Assembly: GCF_026341825.1 (NCBI RefSeq)
Contig: NZ_JAPENY010000002.1
Span: forward strand, 1-64,000
Direction: 5' to 3'
Source: Streptomyces sp. NBC_00620
GTDB taxonomy: Bacteria > Actinomycetota > Actinomycetes > Streptomycetales > Streptomycetaceae
Length of the DNA: 64,000 nt
In this document: in pieces, positions 41,108 through 49,968 of the stretch
Layout: each line of letters opens with the position of its first letter
Position numbering within the stretch: position 1 is the first letter of the stretch
The notes under the pieces: model-generated
Told to the model about the DNA's origin: nothing
Database searches by the model: none
Seen by the model: only the letters and a program-made list of their open reading frames with translations
Position numbers and translations under genes: made by a program

Positions 41108-41680
41108 CTACTCGTCCAGTTGCTGGCTGAACGCCTCCTCGTCGAACAGCGACTCCTGCTCGCCCTCCGCGATCTTCCGCACCCGCTGGTTCCGCGCCCC
41201 CACGACCACCGCCGTGACCGCCGCCGTCACGCCCAGCGCCGTCGGCACCATCCAGCCGCGGTTCACCGCGTGCCCCAGCACATGGTCGAGGGAGAGCCGG
41301 CCGGGGCCGGTCACGGCGAGGCCCGCCGCCGTCAGGCCGAGGCTCGCCGCGTACTCGTAGCCGCCGCCGTGCGCGAAGAACCCGTTCGGCGCATGCACCG
41401 CCGCCGCGCCTGCCATCGCGCCGGCCGCCGCCGCCCCGGCGGCGGGTGTCGCGAGGCCCAGTGCCAGCAGCACGCCGCCGCCAGCCTCGGAGAGGCCCGC
41501 CGCCGTCGCACTCGCCTTTCCCGGCGCGTAGCCCATGGACTCCATGGCCGCCCCGGTGTCTTCGAGCCCGCCCCCGCCGAACCAGCCGAACAGCTTCTGC
41601 GCCCCGTGCGCGGCCAGCACCCCGCCCGTGCCCAGACGGAGCAGCAGCAGTCCCAGATCGCGTCGGTCGAAACAGGTCAC
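41108..41680 (-). CDS. DoxX family membrane protein
   Basis: A 190-aa protein with four hydrophobic helices and the DoxX signatures LLLLRLGTGGVLAAHGAQKL and FGWFGGGGLEDTGAAMESMG. The GTG at 41680 has GGGAG six bases upstream; a longer frame to 41833 has no ribosome site and overlaps the divergent gene. DoxX proteins are membrane subunits linked to redox and thiol stress functions; the partner here is unknown. A charged C-terminal tail follows the last helix. Confidence 0.85.
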   Translation of the reverse strand: MTCFDRRDLGLLLLRLGTGGVLAAHGAQKLFGWFGGGGLEDTGAAMESMGYAPGKASATAAGLSEAGGGVLLALGLATPAAGAAAAGAMAGAAAVHAPNGFFAHGGGYEYAASLGLTAAGLAVTGPGRLSLDHVLGHAVNRGWMVPTALGVTAAVTAVVVGARNQRVRKIAEGEQESLFDEEAFSQQLDE

Positions 41681-41831
41681 GGTGACTCCCGGAACGGACG
41701 GAGTGAACAGACGGACGGAGGTGAACAGACGGAGTGAAGGGACTTCCACCGTCGCACCGATCACCCCACCCCACGCGCCCGCGCGGCCGTTCGGGTGGCG
41801 GGCCCGGGGGAGCGGTGTGACTCTGTCTGGC

Positions 41832-42158
41832 ATGACGATTCAGGTAGCCAAACTCAGCGACCCGGCCGTCCGGGCGTTCGTCACCGCTGTGAACGCCCAC
41901 GACCTTGACGCCTTCCAAGCCCTCCTCGCCCCCGGCGCCACCATGTCCGACGACGGCTCCGACCGTGACCTCGCCGACTGGACCGACCGGGAGATCTTCT
42001 CCTCCCACGGCCACATGGACGTCGACAACGAGTCCAACGGCGGCCGCTCCCTCATCGCCCACTACAGCAACGACACCTGGGGCGAGATGAAGACGAAGTG
42101 GAGCTTCACGGTCGACGACGGTGGCAAGATCTCCCGCTTCGAAACGGGCCAGGCCTGA
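41832..42158 (+). CDS. SnoaL/NTF2-like small protein
   Basis: A 108-aa alpha+beta protein with the cone-fold pattern AVRAFVTAVNAHDLDAFQALL, LLAPGATMSDDGSDRDLADW and KWSFTVDDGGKISRFETGQA. NTF2/SnoaL-like proteins bind or isomerise small ligands. No conserved catalytic pair stands out, so no function is assigned. It is divergent from DoxX and precedes the aldo/keto reductase by 61 bases. Confidence 0.75.
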   Translation: MTIQVAKLSDPAVRAFVTAVNAHDLDAFQALLAPGATMSDDGSDRDLADWTDREIFSSHGHMDVDNESNGGRSLIAHYSNDTWGEMKTKWSFTVDDGGKISRFETGQA

Positions 42159-42219
42159 AGCACCGCCCACCGTAAAGGCCTTGCCTTCGTGTGCACTCCA
42201 ACTCCTAGCGTCCAGAGGC

Positions 42220-43224
42220 ATGGAGAACACCGAGCACACCAACGGGACCAGGACACTGGGCCGCAGCGGCATCGAAGTGAGCGCCCTCGGCTTCGGCTGC
42301 TGGGCCATCGGCGGCGAGTGGGCGACCTCCGACGGGCAGCCCCTGGGCTGGGGCAAGGTCGACGACGAGGAGTCCGTACGGGCCGTACGCCGCGCCCTCG
42401 ACCTCGGCGTGACGTTCTTCGACACCGCCGACGCGTACGGCACCGGGCACAGCGAGCGGGTCCTCGCACGCGCCCTCGGCAAGCGCCGCGGCGACGTGGT
42501 CGTCGCCACCAAGTGGGGCAACGTGATCGACGAGGAGCGCCGCATCGCGCTCGGCAGCGACGACTCGTCGGCGTACGCCCGCCGCGCGCTGACCGCGTCA
42601 CTGCGCCGCCTGGACACGGATTACATCGACCTGTACCAGCTGCACATCTCCGACGCCGACCCGGACCGTGCGGCCCAACTCCGCGACACCTGCGAGGAGT
42701 TCGTACGGGAAGGGCTCATCCGCGCCTACGCCTGGAGCACCGACGACCCCGAGCGTGCGGCGGTCTTCGCGGCGGGCGAGCACTGTGCGGCCGTACAGCA
42801 CCGCCTGAACATCCTCCAGGACGCGCCCGAACTCCTCGCGCTCTGCGAGGAATCGGAGCTCGCGAGCATCAACCGCAGTCCCCTCGCGATGGGTCTGCTG
42901 ACCGGGAAGCACGCGGCGGGGCGCGCCCTCGAAGCGGGGGACATCCGCAACGCGCCGCCCGCCTGGCTGCCGGGCTTCACCGAGAGCAGTGGAGCCGACC
43001 CGGAGTGGCTCGGCAGGGTCGACGCCCTCAGGGACATCCTCACCAGCAACGGCCGTACCCTCGCGCAGGGCGCGCTGGCCTGGCTGTGGGCGCGCAGCCC
43101 GCGCACCGTCCCGATCCCCGGGTTCCGCTCGGTCGCCCAGGCCGAGGAGAACGCGGGCGCGATCGCCGAAGGGCCGCTCACCGCCGAGCAGTTGACCGAG
43201 GTCGACCGCGTTCTGGGACGGTGA
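42220..43224 (+). CDS. aldo/keto reductase
   Basis: A 334-aa (beta/alpha)8 reductase. The tetrad residues are in FFDTADAYG (Asp, Tyr), VVATKWG (Lys) and DLYQLHI (His). The NADPH site is near IPGFRSVAQAEENAGA. The family reduces aldehydes and ketones with NADPH. I chose the ATG at the start of MENTEHTNGTRTLG; upstream codons overlap the SnoaL-like gene in another frame. The stop is 24 bases from the stop of the convergent ABC gene. Confidence 0.88.
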   Translation: MENTEHTNGTRTLGRSGIEVSALGFGCWAIGGEWATSDGQPLGWGKVDDEESVRAVRRALDLGVTFFDTADAYGTGHSERVLARALGKRRGDVVVATKWGNVIDEERRIALGSDDSSAYARRALTASLRRLDTDYIDLYQLHISDADPDRAAQLRDTCEEFVREGLIRAYAWSTDDPERAAVFAAGEHCAAVQHRLNILQDAPELLALCEESELASINRSPLAMGLLTGKHAAGRALEAGDIRNAPPAWLPGFTESSGADPEWLGRVDALRDILTSNGRTLAQGALAWLWARSPRTVPIPGFRSVAQAEENAGAIAEGPLTAEQLTEVDRVLGR

Positions 43225-43248
43225 GCGGCCCGAAGGTCCGCTGCGGGA

Positions 43249-43971
43249 CTACTGGGCGAACTGCTGAGGAGCGGGGGCGCGGCGCACCGTGCCACCGTTC
43301 TGCTCCTTCAACGTGATCTGCCCCTTCTTGATGGTCGCGAGGCGGGGCGCGCGGCGGGCGATGGACGAGTCGTGGGTGACCATGATGAAGGTCAGCCCGT
43401 ACTCGTGCCACAGGCCTTCGAGCAGGCCCATGATGTCGTCGCGGGTGCCCTCGTCGAGGTTGCCGGTCGGCTCGTCGGCGAGGAGCACCTTCGGCTTCTT
43501 GACCAGGGCGCGCGCGATGGCGACACGCTGCTGCTGGCCGCCGGACAGCTCGGCAGGTGCGTGCGTGAGGCGGTCGCCGAGGGCGACGGAGGCCAGTGCC
43601 TCGGCGGCCCGCTCGCGCCGCTCCTTGGGCTTCACACCGAGCGGTACGAGCGCCGTCTCGACGTTCTCCTGCGCGGTCAGCGTCGGGATGAGGTTGAACG
43701 ACTGGAAGATGATGCCGATCTTCTCGGCGCGCAGCCGGGTCAGCTTGGCCTCGCTGATCTCGGCGAGGTTCACGCCGTCCAGCTCGACGCTGCCGGAGGA
43801 GGGGCGGTCGAGACCGCCGATCATCTGCAGCAGCGTCGACTTGCCGCCGCCCGTGGGGCCCTGGATGACGAGCTGGTCGCCGTCCTCGATGGTGAGGTCG
43901 ATGCCACGCAGCGCCTCCACGGTCTCCTTGCCCCGCGTGTAGCGCTTGGTGACGCCAGTGAGCTTGTACAT
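43249..43971 (-). CDS. ABC transporter ATP-binding protein, MacB/LolD type
   Basis: A 240-aa ATPase: Walker A GPTGGGKST, Q-loop FQSFNLIP, signature LSGGQQQR, Walker B VLLADEPTGNLDE and H-loop TH. NLIPTLTAQENVETALVPLG places it with the MacB/LolD group that powers FtsX-type permeases in export of peptides or lipoproteins or in membrane signalling. It lies downstream of its permease with a gap of 108 bases. Confidence 0.9.
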   Translation of the reverse strand: MYKLTGVTKRYTRGKETVEALRGIDLTIEDGDQLVIQGPTGGGKSTLLQMIGGLDRPSSGSVELDGVNLAEISEAKLTRLRAEKIGIIFQSFNLIPTLTAQENVETALVPLGVKPKERRERAAEALASVALGDRLTHAPAELSGGQQQRVAIARALVKKPKVLLADEPTGNLDEGTRDDIMGLLEGLWHEYGLTFIMVTHDSSIARRAPRLATIKKGQITLKEQNGGTVRRAPAPQQFAQ

Positions 43972-44079
43972 GAGTTCTCCGAAGATGAAGCAGGTGAAGA
44001 AGGAAAGGGGGGTGGGGCGCCGCGACCCGGGGGGAACGGACGCGGCGCCCCAGCTCGGGGGAGGTGGCCCGAGGGCGGG

Positions 44080-45534
44080 TTACTGGACGCTGCGCAGCGC
44101 GTCCGCCGGGCGCATCCGGGAGGCGCGCCAGCCGCCCATCGCACCGGCGATCAGACCGCCCGCGATGGCCAGGCCCGCCGCGAGCGCGATGGTGGTCAGC
44201 GAGACCGGAGCGGAGAGCGCGATGTCCATGGTGCTGGACGCCGCCTGCTGGCCGGGGCCACCGCCGCCCATGCGACCGCCGCCGCCACCCGCGCTCGCCG
44301 TGGAGCCGAGCTCCGCGGTCAGCGTCGGGCTGATCGCCGTCACCGTGTACGCCGCGGCGAGACCGATGCCGATGCCGAGCGCGCCGCCGATCAGACCGTT
44401 CACGATGGACTCGCCGACGACCTGCCGGGTGACCTTGCGGGACGGCCAGCCGAGCGCCTTGAGGGTGCCGAACTCACGCACCCGGCGGGAGACGGCGGAG
44501 GAGGTGAGCAGCGCCGCCACCAGGAACGCGGCGATGAGCACCGCGATGGACAGCCACTTGCCCACGCTGGTCGCGAGGTTGGAGGCCGTGGACAGCGAAC
44601 CCGAGACGGTGTCCGCGAGGTCGGCGGAGGTGGTGACCGTCGTACCCGAGATGTTCTTCTGGATGGTCGCCTTGACCGTGTCGATCTGCTTCGAGTCGGT
44701 CGCCGTGACGTAGATCGTGGTGACCTGGTCGGCCGAGTCACCCAGCGTCTGCGCCTGCTTCAGCGGCAGGTAGACGTCGGTGGTCGACTCGCTGCTGTCG
44801 GGAGTCGCGATGCCGATGATGTCGTACTTGGTGTCGGAGATCGTGATCGTCTTGGCGATCGTGAGCTCGTTCTCCTTGGCGTACGAGGCGCTGACCACCG
44901 CGACCTTCGAGTTGGTCTGCGCGGTCGTGAAGGTCTTGCCCGTGGTGATCTTCGACGTGGCGAGCGGGCCGAGGCCCTGGTTGGTGACGTCGACGCCCGC
45001 GACGGTGTACGAGTTGACGTCGAAGTTGGCGCCGCCGCCCTGCACACGCGGCTGGCCGGTGGACTGGCCGCCGCCCGGGCCGCCCTGCTGCGAGGAGCCG
45101 GAGTCCGAGGACTCCGCCGTGCCCTGGGTGAAGGAACCGTCGACCTTGGTGACGTTCAGGCTCAGCGCGCCGACCGCGCTCGCCACGCCCGTCTGCTTGG
45201 CGACGTCGGTGACGAGCGAGGCCTTCAGCGCCTGCCCGCCCTGCGTCATCACGCGGTCCGAGCTCTGGGTGTCGTCGCTGTCGGAGCCCGCGTCGAACTC
45301 GAACCGGGGCCTGCCCGACTCGCTGTCCGTGGGTGCTGCCTGTGCCTTGGTGACGGTCATGTCGGTGCCGAGCCCGTACAGCGACTTCAGGACCTTGTCC
45401 TGGGCCTGTGTCATGCCGGCCGACACCGAGTTGACGGTGATGACCAGCGCAATACCGAGCGCCAGACCCAGGGCGATGACCAGGGCCGCCTTCTTGCGCC
45501 GGCTCAGCTCACGCTTGAGATAGATGCCAAACAT
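44080..45534 (-). CDS. FtsX-like ABC transporter permease, MacB type
   Basis: A 484-aa permease. One N-terminal helix (AALVIALGLALGIALVITVN) is followed by a ~300-residue Ser/Thr/Gly-rich outside domain and three C-terminal helices (from WLSIAVLIAAFLVAALLTSS). VSRRVREFGTLKALGWPSRKV is the FtsX coupling motif. The ATG at 45534 is preceded by GAGG; a TTG 12 bases earlier is less likely. The leader contains a long inverted repeat. With the ATPase it forms a mechanotransmission-type exporter of unknown substrate. Confidence 0.88.
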   Translation of the reverse strand: MFGIYLKRELSRRKKAALVIALGLALGIALVITVNSVSAGMTQAQDKVLKSLYGLGTDMTVTKAQAAPTDSESGRPRFEFDAGSDSDDTQSSDRVMTQGGQALKASLVTDVAKQTGVASAVGALSLNVTKVDGSFTQGTAESSDSGSSQQGGPGGGQSTGQPRVQGGGANFDVNSYTVAGVDVTNQGLGPLATSKITTGKTFTTAQTNSKVAVVSASYAKENELTIAKTITISDTKYDIIGIATPDSSESTTDVYLPLKQAQTLGDSADQVTTIYVTATDSKQIDTVKATIQKNISGTTVTTSADLADTVSGSLSTASNLATSVGKWLSIAVLIAAFLVAALLTSSAVSRRVREFGTLKALGWPSRKVTRQVVGESIVNGLIGGALGIGIGLAAAYTVTAISPTLTAELGSTASAGGGGGRMGGGGPGQQAASSTMDIALSAPVSLTTIALAAGLAIAGGLIAGAMGGWRASRMRPADALRSVQ

Positions 45535-45541
45535 CCCGTTC

Positions 45542-45600
45542 CTCAAAGGTTCTTGGCGCCCGCTGTGGGCGCGGCCACAAGCTATGGAGAAACCTTTGAG
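45542..45600 (-). promoter_or_regulatory. long inverted repeat in the leader of the ABC permease gene
   Basis: CTCAAAGGTT and AACCTTTGAG, perfect 10-bp arms, enclose a second small stem (GCGCCC/GGGCGC). On the minus-strand mRNA the distal arm contains the GAGG ribosome site, so folding would hide it. Upstream, CTCAGCCC occurs twice. The repeat may be an RNA switch for translation, or two half-sites for a regulator. Confidence 0.5.
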
Positions 45601-45954
45601 TCGGGCTGAGTAAGTGATGTGTAAGGGCTGAGAAAGTGAGGCCCGTTATAAATGTTCCATCAGACAGCTGATTCCTAAGTTCCCTAGGGCTTAATGCCAG
45701 GTAGTGACTGTTGAGTGGGTTCTTGGTGAAGAACAGCGGGCCCGCCCGGTGCGTATCTCCCGGTGGGACGGTGGATGGGCGTACGGGGCGGGTCCGTGCC
45801 ATTTCCGCATGGGCCCGCGCTCTTTTCGCATGGTGCCGGGTGCCGCCGCTGCCGCGTTCCCACCCGCTGCCTTTGCGGTTTCTTTGGAAGCGCAGTGGAT
45901 TTCCTTTGTCACCCCGCCGTCCGGTGTCACAGACTGCCTTTGTACGGTCCCGGG

Positions 45955-47103
45955 ATGCGTGATTCCACCCGGCTCTCCCGTCGTGCCGCCCTCGGCCTTG
46001 CCGCGGCCGCCGTCCCGCTGACCGCCGCCGCCCCCGCCTCGGCGGCCACCACGATCGGCGGTGAGCGGCTCGCCCGCACCGGCGTCCAGGTGAGCGGCGC
46101 CTCGGGCCTGCCCAGGGGCCTCACCGCCCGCTCCTGGCTCGTCGCGGACCACGACAGCGGCGAGGTGCTCGCCTCGTACAACGCGCACCGGCGCCTCGCG
46201 CCCGCGTCCACCCTGAAGATGCTGTTCGCGGACACGGTCCTCGAGAAGTTCGAGCGGACCGAGAAGCGCACGGTGACCGCCGCCGACCTGGCGGGGATTC
46301 CCTCGGGCTCCAGCCTCGTCGGCATCCAGGCCGGAACCACGTACACCGTCGAGGAGTTGTGGCTCGGCGTCTTCCTGCGCTCCGGCAACGACGCGGTGCA
46401 CGTGCTCAGTCACATGAACGGCGGTCTCGACGAGACGGTCGCGCAGATGCAGGCCAGGGCCGAGGATCTGCAGGCCCTGGACACCAAGGTGGTCAGCCCC
46501 GACGGCTTCGACCACGAGGGTCAGCTGTCCTCCGCGTACGACCTGACCCTCTTCGCCCGGCACGGCCTCGCCGACACCGACTTCCGCGCCTACTGCTCGA
46601 CGAAGACCGCCGACTTCCCGGCCGGCGGCAAGAAGACCTTCCAGATCCAGAACACCGACCGCCTGCTGACGGGCGCGTACGGCGTGGCGGCGTACGACGG
46701 CCTGATCGGTGTCAAGAACGGTTACACGAGCAACGCGGGCAACACCTTCACCGGCGCGGCGACCCGCGACGGGCGGACCCTCCTCGTCACGGTGCTGCAC
46801 CCGGAGAGCGGCGGCAGCGGCGTCTACGAGGAGACGGCCGCGCTGCTCGACTGGGGGTTCGGGAAAGGGGCCGGGGCGAAGTCCGTGGGCACGCTGGTCG
46901 AACCGCTCAGTGAGGGGGGCGGAGCGAGCGTGACGCCCACGCGGAAGGGGGCGGCCGGTGCTTCCGCTTCCAGCAAGGCGGAGCAGTCCTCGTGGGGGAT
47001 GGCCGGAGGGGCCGGGGGAGCCGTCGTGCTGCTCGCGGGCGCGCTCGCCGTGCGCAGTCGCAGTCGTGGACGCGGTTCCGGGGGAGGCAGTCATCGCCGC
47101 TGA
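45955..47103 (+). CDS. D-alanyl-D-alanine carboxypeptidase (PBP5-type)
   Basis: A 382-aa penicillin-binding protein. A twin-arginine-like signal (SRRAALGLAAAAVPLTAAAP) is followed by the serine peptidase core: S85-T-L-K88, S143-G-N145 and K254-N-G256, the last in place of KTG as is common in actinobacterial S11 enzymes. The C-terminus has a membrane helix (GGAVVLLAGALAV) and a basic tail, so it is anchored outside. It trims the terminal D-Ala of peptidoglycan stem peptides. The ATG follows GGTCCCGGG, a weak ribosome site. Confidence 0.9.
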   Translation: MRDSTRLSRRAALGLAAAAVPLTAAAPASAATTIGGERLARTGVQVSGASGLPRGLTARSWLVADHDSGEVLASYNAHRRLAPASTLKMLFADTVLEKFERTEKRTVTAADLAGIPSGSSLVGIQAGTTYTVEELWLGVFLRSGNDAVHVLSHMNGGLDETVAQMQARAEDLQALDTKVVSPDGFDHEGQLSSAYDLTLFARHGLADTDFRAYCSTKTADFPAGGKKTFQIQNTDRLLTGAYGVAAYDGLIGVKNGYTSNAGNTFTGAATRDGRTLLVTVLHPESGGSGVYEETAALLDWGFGKGAGAKSVGTLVEPLSEGGGASVTPTRKGAAGASASSKAEQSSWGMAGGAGGAVVLLAGALAVRSRSRGRGSGGGSHRR

Positions 47104-47298
47104 CGGACGCGGAGGGGTCCTTTGTGGTGCAGCCGTCCGCGGACCGGTGCATACCCCGCGGTCCCGCGCGAGGTCCGCCCCCATCCCGGGCCGCGGACGG
47201 CTGCTCCTCCCCCCTCGGTATGGTCCGTGGTGTGCACCGTGGCCGTACCGAAGTCTCGTGCTCCAAGTGTGAAGCTCTGATGGAGGAGATGTTGAGCA

Positions 47299-47320
47299 TA
47301 AGCCCGCTACCGGGCTTTAT
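47299..47320. terminator. intrinsic terminator between convergent carboxypeptidase and SDR genes
   Basis: AAGCCCG-CTAC-CGGGCTT forms a 7-bp stem followed by TTAT on the plus side, and the minus side ends in ATGCTC. It lies about 200 bases after the carboxypeptidase stop and 75 bases from the SDR stop, and probably serves both. Confidence 0.65.
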
Positions 47321-47394
47321 GGTCCGGAGGTTCAGCTTCCGTTTGTGCAAGTTGAGGAGTTGACGAGGCGGGTGCGGGACGAGGGGTGGACTTT

Positions 47395-48153
47395 TCAGCC
47401 GCGTCCCACGTACGGCATCGCCGTCGCGAGGACCGTCGCGAACTGCACGTTCGCCTCCAGGGGCAGCTCCGCCATGTGCCGCACCGTGCGCGCCACATCG
47501 GCCACGTCCATCACCGGTTCGACCGCTGTCTCCCCGTTCGCCTGGAGGGTTCCGGTTCGCATGCGCTCGGTCATGTCGGTCGCCGCGTTGCCGATGTCGA
47601 TCTGACCGCAGGCGATCCGGTACGGACGCCCGTCCAGGGACAGCGACTTGGTCAGGCCGGTCAGCGCGTGCTTGGTCGCCGTGTACGCGATGGAGTGCGG
47701 GCGGGGCGTGTGCGCGGAGATCGAACCGTTGTTGATGATCCGGCCGCCCTGCGGGTCCTGCTCCTTCATCCGCCGGTACGCCGCCTGCGCGCACAGGAAC
47801 GCGCCGTTGAGGTTGGTGTCCACGACGTGCCGCCAGGCCTCGTACGGCAGCTCTTCGAGCGGAACGCCGCCGGGGCCGAACCTGCCGGCGTTGTTGAAGA
47901 GCAGGTCGAGCCGCCCGAAGCGGTCGTGTACGGCCGCGAAGAGGGCGTCGACGTCATCGGGGCGCGAGACATCGGTCCGTACGGCGATCGAGGGTCCCTC
48001 GGGGGCGAGGGCGGCCGTCTCCTCCAGGGTCTGGGGCCGGCGTCCGGCGAGCGCCACCGACCAGCCGGTGCGCAGCAGTTCCACCGCCACCGCGCGGCCG
48101 ATGCCGGAGCCCGCCCCGGTCACCACCGCGATCTTCGTTTGCATGGCATTCAT
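47395..48153 (-). CDS. short-chain dehydrogenase/reductase
   Basis: A 252-aa SDR with VVTGAGSGIGRAVAVELL, NNAGRFGPGG, INNGSISAHTPRPHS and Y-x3-K in AYTATKHALTG. GQIDIGNAATDMTERM is the usual substrate-loop start. GRRPQTLEE suggests NADP(H). A lone gene between terminator and the divergent phoD; substrate unknown. Confidence 0.88.
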   Translation of the reverse strand: MNAMQTKIAVVTGAGSGIGRAVAVELLRTGWSVALAGRRPQTLEETAALAPEGPSIAVRTDVSRPDDVDALFAAVHDRFGRLDLLFNNAGRFGPGGVPLEELPYEAWRHVVDTNLNGAFLCAQAAYRRMKEQDPQGGRIINNGSISAHTPRPHSIAYTATKHALTGLTKSLSLDGRPYRIACGQIDIGNAATDMTERMRTGTLQANGETAVEPVMDVADVARTVRHMAELPLEANVQFATVLATAMPYVGRG

Positions 48154-48298
48154 GGCCCCGCAGCGTACGTGAGGCTTCCGGTGGGGTCCGCCTTGCGGAA
48201 CTCATCAGTCCGCCATCTGGCTGTTGTGTACGCGCCAATCCCACGTTGACCCCGGCCACTCCAATGACAGGCACCACAACTGTCAGGGGAGGGCCAAG

Positions 48299-49945
48299 AT
48301 GACACCCGCAGCCCACAAGCATCCGTCTCCGCACGCCCCCGAACTCCGCGCCGTCGCCCGTCACATCGGGCGCCGCCGCTTCCTCACCGCCACCGGCGCG
48401 GCCGCCGCGCTCGCCTTCGCCGTCAACCTGCCGACCGCGGGCGTGGCGAGCGCCGCCGAACTCGACGCGGCGAAGATCACCGAAGACCCCTTCACGCTCG
48501 GCGTCGCCTCGGGCGACCCGCAGCCCGGCTCCGTCCTCCTGTGGACGCGGCTCGCCCCGGTGCCGTACCAGGCCGACGGCGGGCTGCCCGCCGAACGCGT
48601 CACCGTGCACTGGGAGTTGGCCCACGACGACCGGTTCCGCCGGATCGTCAGGCGCGGCACGGCCACCGCACACCCCGAGTTCGACCACACCGTGCACGTC
48701 GAGGTCGGCCACCTCGCCGCCGACCGGGTCTTCTACTACCGCTTCAAGGCGGGCAGTTGGATCAGCGAGACCGGCCGCACCCGCACCGTGCCCGCCACCC
48801 ACGCCCAGGTGTCCGGCCTCAAGTTCGCCGCCGTCTCCTGCCAGGCCTACACCGACGGCTACTTCACCGCGTACGGCCATCTCGCCGAGGACGACGTCGA
48901 CGTGGTCTTTCACCTCGGCGACTACCTGTACGAGTACGCGGTCAACTCCGTCGGCGGCTACCGGAACTACACCGACCGGGTGCTCCCCGACCTCTTCAAC
49001 CACGAGACCGTGAACCTGGAGGACTACCGCCTGCGGTACGCCCTCTACAAGTCCGACCCCGATCTGCGCGCCGCGCACGCCGCGCACCCCTTCGTCGTCA
49101 CCTGGGACGACCACGAGACCGAGAACAACTACGCCGACGACATCCCCGAGAACGACCTGCCGCCGGAGGAGTTCCTGCTGCGCCGCGCCGCCGCGTACCG
49201 CGCGTACTGGGAGAACCAGCCGCTGCGCCGCCCGCAGCAGCCGGAAGGGCCCGACATGCAGCTGTACCGGCGGCTGCGCTGGGGCCGGCTCGCCCAGTTC
49301 GACATCCTGGACACCCGGCAGTACCGCTCCGACCAGGCGTACGGCGACGGCCTCGACCTGCCGGGCCCCGAGATCGACGACCCGGCGCGCACGATGACCG
49401 GCGAGACGCAGGAGCGGTGGCTGCTCGACGGCTGGCGCGGCTCACGGGCCCTGTGGAACGTCGTCCCGCAGCAGGTGAACTTCGCGCAGCGCAAGCTCGA
49501 CCTCACGAACCCGGCACGGCTGTCGATGGACTCCTGGGACGGCTACCGGGCCTCGCGCCGCCGGATCCTCGACGGGGCCAAGTCCGCCGGGATCGAGAAC
49601 CTGATGGTCCTCACCGGCGACGTGCATGTCGCGTACGCCTACGACATCAAGGACGACTTCGACGACCCCGCTTCCAGCACCCTCGGCACGGAGATCGTCG
49701 CCACGTCGATCTCGAGCGGCCGCGACGGCGCCGACAAGCCCTCGACCTGGGACACGTACACGGGAGCCAACCCGCACATGAAGCTCTACAACGGGCGGCG
49801 CGGCTATGTGACGGTCGAGCTGGGGCGGGAGCTTGCGCGGGCCGACTTCAAGACGGTGACGGCCGTGACCACGCCGGGAGCTCCGATCACGACGGCGGCT
49901 TCGTTCGTGACGGAGGTGGGCGACCAGGGGTTGAAGCCGGCCTGA
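48299..49945 (+). CDS. phoD: PhoD-family alkaline phosphatase/phosphodiesterase, Tat-exported
   Basis: A 548-aa secreted enzyme with the Tat signal HIGRRRFLTATGAAAALAFA. An N-terminal PhoD beta-domain (PFTLGVASGDPQPGSVLLWT) precedes the phosphatase core: AAVSCQ, HLGDYLYEYA, TWDDHETENNY and LTGDVHVAYA bind the Fe/Ca centre. It releases phosphate from mono- and diesters, including teichoic acid. AGGGGAGGG precedes the ATG. I see no convincing PHO box (two GTTCACC units) upstream, so PhoP control is not supported by what I can read. Confidence 0.92.
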   Translation: MTPAAHKHPSPHAPELRAVARHIGRRRFLTATGAAAALAFAVNLPTAGVASAAELDAAKITEDPFTLGVASGDPQPGSVLLWTRLAPVPYQADGGLPAERVTVHWELAHDDRFRRIVRRGTATAHPEFDHTVHVEVGHLAADRVFYYRFKAGSWISETGRTRTVPATHAQVSGLKFAAVSCQAYTDGYFTAYGHLAEDDVDVVFHLGDYLYEYAVNSVGGYRNYTDRVLPDLFNHETVNLEDYRLRYALYKSDPDLRAAHAAHPFVVTWDDHETENNYADDIPENDLPPEEFLLRRAAAYRAYWENQPLRRPQQPEGPDMQLYRRLRWGRLAQFDILDTRQYRSDQAYGDGLDLPGPEIDDPARTMTGETQERWLLDGWRGSRALWNVVPQQVNFAQRKLDLTNPARLSMDSWDGYRASRRRILDGAKSAGIENLMVLTGDVHVAYAYDIKDDFDDPASSTLGTEIVATSISSGRDGADKPSTWDTYTGANPHMKLYNGRRGYVTVELGRELARADFKTVTAVTTPGAPITTAASFVTEVGDQGLKPA

Positions 49946-49952
49946 GGCGCTG

Positions 49953-49968
49953 CTAGGACCTGTCCTAG
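49953..49968. terminator. bidirectional hairpin between phoD and the Gfo/Idh gene
   Basis: CTAGGAC-CT-GTCCTAG is a perfect 7-bp palindrome placed between the two convergent stops; the last four bases overlap the TAG stop of the Gfo/Idh gene. It probably ends both transcripts. Confidence 0.55.

Noticed and set aside
46711..46725. KNG in place of KTG as a sign that the carboxypeptidase is inactive
   Set aside because: The substitution is common in actinobacterial S11 peptidases, and the SxxK and SxN motifs are intact.
48154..48298. PHO box upstream of phoD
   Set aside because: I could not find two GTTCACC-like direct repeats with the right spacing in this interval.
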